Part shown: positions 62,187 through 64,000 of the stretch, one piece after another
Position numbering within the stretch: position 1 is the first letter of the stretch
How the letters are laid out: every line of letters begins with the position of its first letter
NCBI GenBank assembly: GCA_963775625.1
Contig: CAVZJM010000011.1
Location: 1-64,000, forward strand
Length of the DNA: 64,000 nt
Direction of reading: 5' to 3'
Source: JAIBJN01 sp963775625
Lineage (GTDB): Bacteria; Actinomycetota; Thermoleophilia; Gaiellales; Gaiellaceae
Translations under genes and position numbers: made by a program
Notes under the pieces: generated by a model
The model's input: the letters and a program-made list of their open reading frames with translations, nothing else
What the model was told of the DNA's origin: nothing
Database searches by the model: none

Positions 62187-62350
62187 AGAACTCGGTTCAC
62201 GATGACGACTCGTCGCCGGGGTGTCCTGGGCGAGTGCGAGGCAAGGACGCAGGGAGCGCTCGTATTCGAGAATACGGGCGCGACCGAGGACGCCGCATCG
62301 CGCCGTCCAGGGCGGCCCGGCGGCATAGTGCTCATTGTGAATCGAGTTCT
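62187..62350. repeat. Long covarying palindromic element, copy 2
   Basis: A 164-bp imperfect palindrome between the permease stop and the metallophosphoesterase start. Outer arms AGAACTCGGTTCACGATGA (62187-62205) and TCATTGTGAATCGAGTTCT (62332-62350) pair at 17 of 19 positions but share no sequence with the arms of copy 1. The core is shared: CTCGTCGCCGGGGTG (62209-62223), GAGGCAAGGACGCAGGGAG (62238-62256), central hairpin GTATTC-GA-GAATAC (62262-62275), GGGCGCGAC and GAGGACGC (62286-62293). Central stem differences from copy 1 are compensatory (two G-C or C-G pairs become T-A). The next gene begins only three bases after the element. Confidence 0.85.
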
Positions 62351-62353
62351 AAC

Positions 62354-63292
62354 GTGAAGCTCTTCTACGCGACTGACGTCCACGGGTCGGACCGCTGCTT
62401 CACGAAGTTCGTGAACGCGGCGTCCTTCTACGGGGCCGACGCGATCCTGCTCGGCGGCGACCTGACTGGGAAGGCGATGGTGCCCCTGGTGCGCGAGAAC
62501 GGCGTCCACCACGGCGTCTTCCTGGGCGAGGACGTCGCCACCGAGGGAGATGCTCTCGTCGAGCTGGAGAAGAAGATCGCCAACGCCGGGTACTACGCGT
62601 TCCGCTGCGACCCGGACGAGAACGAGGCCTTGCGCGCGGATCCGGCCGCGCGCGAGGCCCTCTTTCGCCGCCTCATGCGGGAGCGGCTCGAGCGCTGGGT
62701 CGCGCTCGCCGAAGAGCGCCTCCGCCCTGGGGGCGTTCCGTGCTACGTGAACGCGGGAAACGACGATCCGTCGGAGATCGACGAGGTGCTCGAGGCGAGC
62801 GACTGGGTGCAGTTCCTCGAGGGGCGCATCGTCCGGCTACCCGACGGGACGGAGGTGGCGAGCTGCGGCTACGCGAACCGGACGCCCTGGGACTGCCCGC
62901 GCGACATCGAGGAGGACGAGCTCGCCCGGAGGCTGGAGGCGGCGATCGCGGGCCTCGCCGACCCCGAGCGCTCGGTCTTCAACTTCCACTGCCCCCCGTA
63001 CGACAGCGGGATCGACTCCGGCCCGAAGCTCGACGAGAACCTGAGGATGACCTCCGGCGCGGGCGGCGCCGAGATGCACCCGGTGGGAAGCACCGCCTGC
63101 CGGGCGGCGATCGAGCGCTACCAGCCGCTCCTCGGGCTGCACGGCCACCTGCACGAGTCCCGCGGCGTGCACAAGCTGGGCCGGACTACCTGCCTCAACC
63201 CGGGAAGCGAATACAACGAGGGCATCCTCCGCGGCGCGCTGATCGAGCTCCGCGACGGCAAGCTCCGCAGCCACCAGTTCACCGCCGGCTAG
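62354..63292 (+). CDS. Metallophosphoesterase (calcineurin-like)
   Basis: A 312-aa dinuclear-metal phosphoesterase. Motifs in order are ATDVHGSDRCF (DxH), AILLGGDLTGK (GD), CYVNAGNDDPSEIDE (GND), FNFHCPPYDSGIDSG (H) and PLLGLHGHLHESRG (GHxH). A GHxH ending in LNPGSEYNEG suggests cyclic or nucleotide phosphodiester substrates. GTG at 62354 gives the family start VKLFYATDVHG; the frame is open further upstream only through the repeat and is not coding there. Its ribosome site would fall inside the repeat's 3' arm. Confidence 0.87.
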   Translation: MKLFYATDVHGSDRCFTKFVNAASFYGADAILLGGDLTGKAMVPLVRENGVHHGVFLGEDVATEGDALVELEKKIANAGYYAFRCDPDENEALRADPAAREALFRRLMRERLERWVALAEERLRPGGVPCYVNAGNDDPSEIDEVLEASDWVQFLEGRIVRLPDGTEVASCGYANRTPWDCPRDIEEDELARRLEAAIAGLADPERSVFNFHCPPYDSGIDSGPKLDENLRMTSGAGGAEMHPVGSTACRAAIERYQPLLGLHGHLHESRGVHKLGRTTCLNPGSEYNEGILRGALIELRDGKLRSHQFTAG

Positions 63293-63299
63293 CGCCAGG

Positions 63300-64000
63300 C
63301 TAGACCTCTTCCGGCGTCTCGTACCAGCGCTTCCGCTCGCCGATCCGCGCCCGCAGCCGCCACGCGCGGGACTTCGGCTCCGACTCGACTCGAGCGGTAA
63401 GGGCGTCGACCCGCTCGCCGACCGACTGTCGCTGCTGCTCCTCGAGACCGTACCGGTCGAGATGGTCGCGGCAGACGGCGAGGTTCCCCGTGATCGTGCG
63501 CCAGAGCCCCCAGTCGTCGCTCAGCAGCTCGGCGATCCGGGCGGCGTTGACGGTCTCGCCGTCCTCGTCCCCGACCGGGTGCCCGTGCAGGAGGGCGATC
63601 GAGTCGCGGACGTCCTTCTCGTTCAGCTCGGCGATCTGGAGCTTCGTGAGCAGGAGCTCGGCCAGCGGGACGGTCAGCGGCTCGAGGGCGAGGCGGCCTT
63701 CGAGGGGAATCTCGTGCGACATGCGGAAGCGGCCGACGAAGACGTCGGCCTTGCGAGCGTGCTGCTGGTCGACGAAGAGGAGCCGCTCGCTCCCGTGCAG
63801 TGCGTTGAAGGGCACGTGCGGCTCATAGCCGAGCTCGCGCAGGAGACCCGTGCATGCCTTCGCCGAGGCGCGCGAGGTGGCGAAATCGAGGTCCTCGTAG
63901 GTCCGCCTGAAGGGCTCGGCGAGACCGTTTTGAGACCGGAGCACAATGGCGACGCCACCCAGCAAACGAAGCGTGACACCCTGGTCTTCGGCCCCGGCGA
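63300..64000 (-). CDS. Nucleotidyltransferase-like protein, 5' end beyond the window
   Basis: The stop is at 63300 and the frame stays open to the end of the window, so the true start lies outside; TTG 63965 is within the domain, not its start. It contains LRLLGGVAIVLRS and FRRTYEDLDFATSR, resembling the GG-x-A-x-x-x-R and D-x-D of minimal nucleotidyltransferases (AbiEii-like or DUF-type), then DVFVGRFRMSHEIPLEGRLA and LAELLLTKLQIAELNEKDVR. A toxin-like or housekeeping role cannot be told apart. It converges on the phosphoesterase. Confidence 0.6.
   Translation of the reverse strand, partial: AGAEDQGVTLRLLGGVAIVLRSQNGLAEPFRRTYEDLDFATSRASAKACTGLLRELGYEPHVPFNALHGSERLLFVDQQHARKADVFVGRFRMSHEIPLEGRLALEPLTVPLAELLLTKLQIAELNEKDVRDSIALLHGHPVGDEDGETVNAARIAELLSDDWGLWRTITGNLAVCRDHLDRYGLEEQQRQSVGERVDALTARVESEPKSRAWRLRARIGERKRWYETPEEV

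Noticed and set aside
60620..62512. A 630-codon open frame on the minus strand opposite the APC permease, plus similar long antisense frames elsewhere (for example 4989-6083 and 64-1353)
   Set aside because: Expected in very high-GC DNA. They are charged, low-complexity translations with no domain motifs, and the plus-strand genes explain the sequence.
1..64000. CRISPR arrays, insertion sequences and rRNA genes
   Set aside because: No regular short direct repeats, transposase-like proteins or rRNA sequence were found.

Overview
The window is high-GC DNA with very dense coding. It has frequent GTG and TTG starts, many 4-base ATGA or GTGA gene overlaps, zinc-ribbon/cyclase/AAA/TPR giant proteins, Tat-type lipoprotein transporters and an actinobacterial-style exopolysaccharide locus. 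This suggests a deep-branching actinobacterium, for example Thermoleophilia (Gaiellales or Solirubrobacterales-like). That placement is inference from gene style, not a measured identity. Several otherwise intact genes carry isolated one-base indels, which points to uncorrected sequencing or assembly error, as in metagenome-derived or noisy-read data.

Region 1 (1-8.6 kb): a sulfate ABC transporter operon (binding lipoprotein, CysT, CysW, CysA) converges on a cysteine-free Rrf2 regulator. A membrane-anchored patatin-like lipase, a cyclic-nucleotide-binding protein, tRNA-Leu(TAG), a YihY/BrkB membrane protein, tRNA-Arg(TCG) and an SDR dehydrogenase follow.

Region 2 (8.7-19.8 kb): a tightly coupled minus-strand operon for uptake and oxidative breakdown of a sugar or sugar acid. 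In transcription order it encodes a Dpp-type binding protein, two permeases, a fused double ATPase, an SMP-30 lactonase, an SDR, a LacI regulator, a mutarotase-like protein and an enolase-superfamily dehydratase. A divergent SDR (19065) shares the intergenic region, which holds two near-identical LacI-type operator candidates.

Region 3 (19.8-24.8 kb): a 1055-aa cyclase/AAA/TPR signalling protein, an unknown 125-aa protein, and an unknown protein built from two copies of a Cys/His domain.

Region 4 (24.5-52.4 kb): a large exopolysaccharide locus. It has a phosphoglycosyltransferase initiator, several glycosyltransferases, a Wzx-Wzy fusion, a Wzz/BY-kinase fusion, two GH16 glycanases, GDP-mannose-epimerase-like and UDP-glucose to UDP-xylose enzymes, and a cytidylyltransferase/deacetylase/3,5-epimerase/oxidoreductase cassette for an unusual sugar. 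L-2-hydroxyglutarate oxidase and a secreted PQQ-type sugar dehydrogenase with PKD domains are embedded in it.

Region 5 (52.5-64 kb): a stand-alone LigD-type polymerase gene (frameshifted), a VOC protein, a SHOCT membrane protein, a lipoprotein, then a coupled M20 peptidase/class III aminotransferase/FadR regulator/C-N hydrolase/APC permease operon for an amine or amino-acid derivative, a metallophosphoesterase and a nucleotidyltransferase-like gene running off the end.

The most unusual signal is a pair of about 165-bp long palindromic elements (8603-8769 and 62187-62350). They lie directly after stop codons, share a conserved core and have stems that differ in sequence but still pair.
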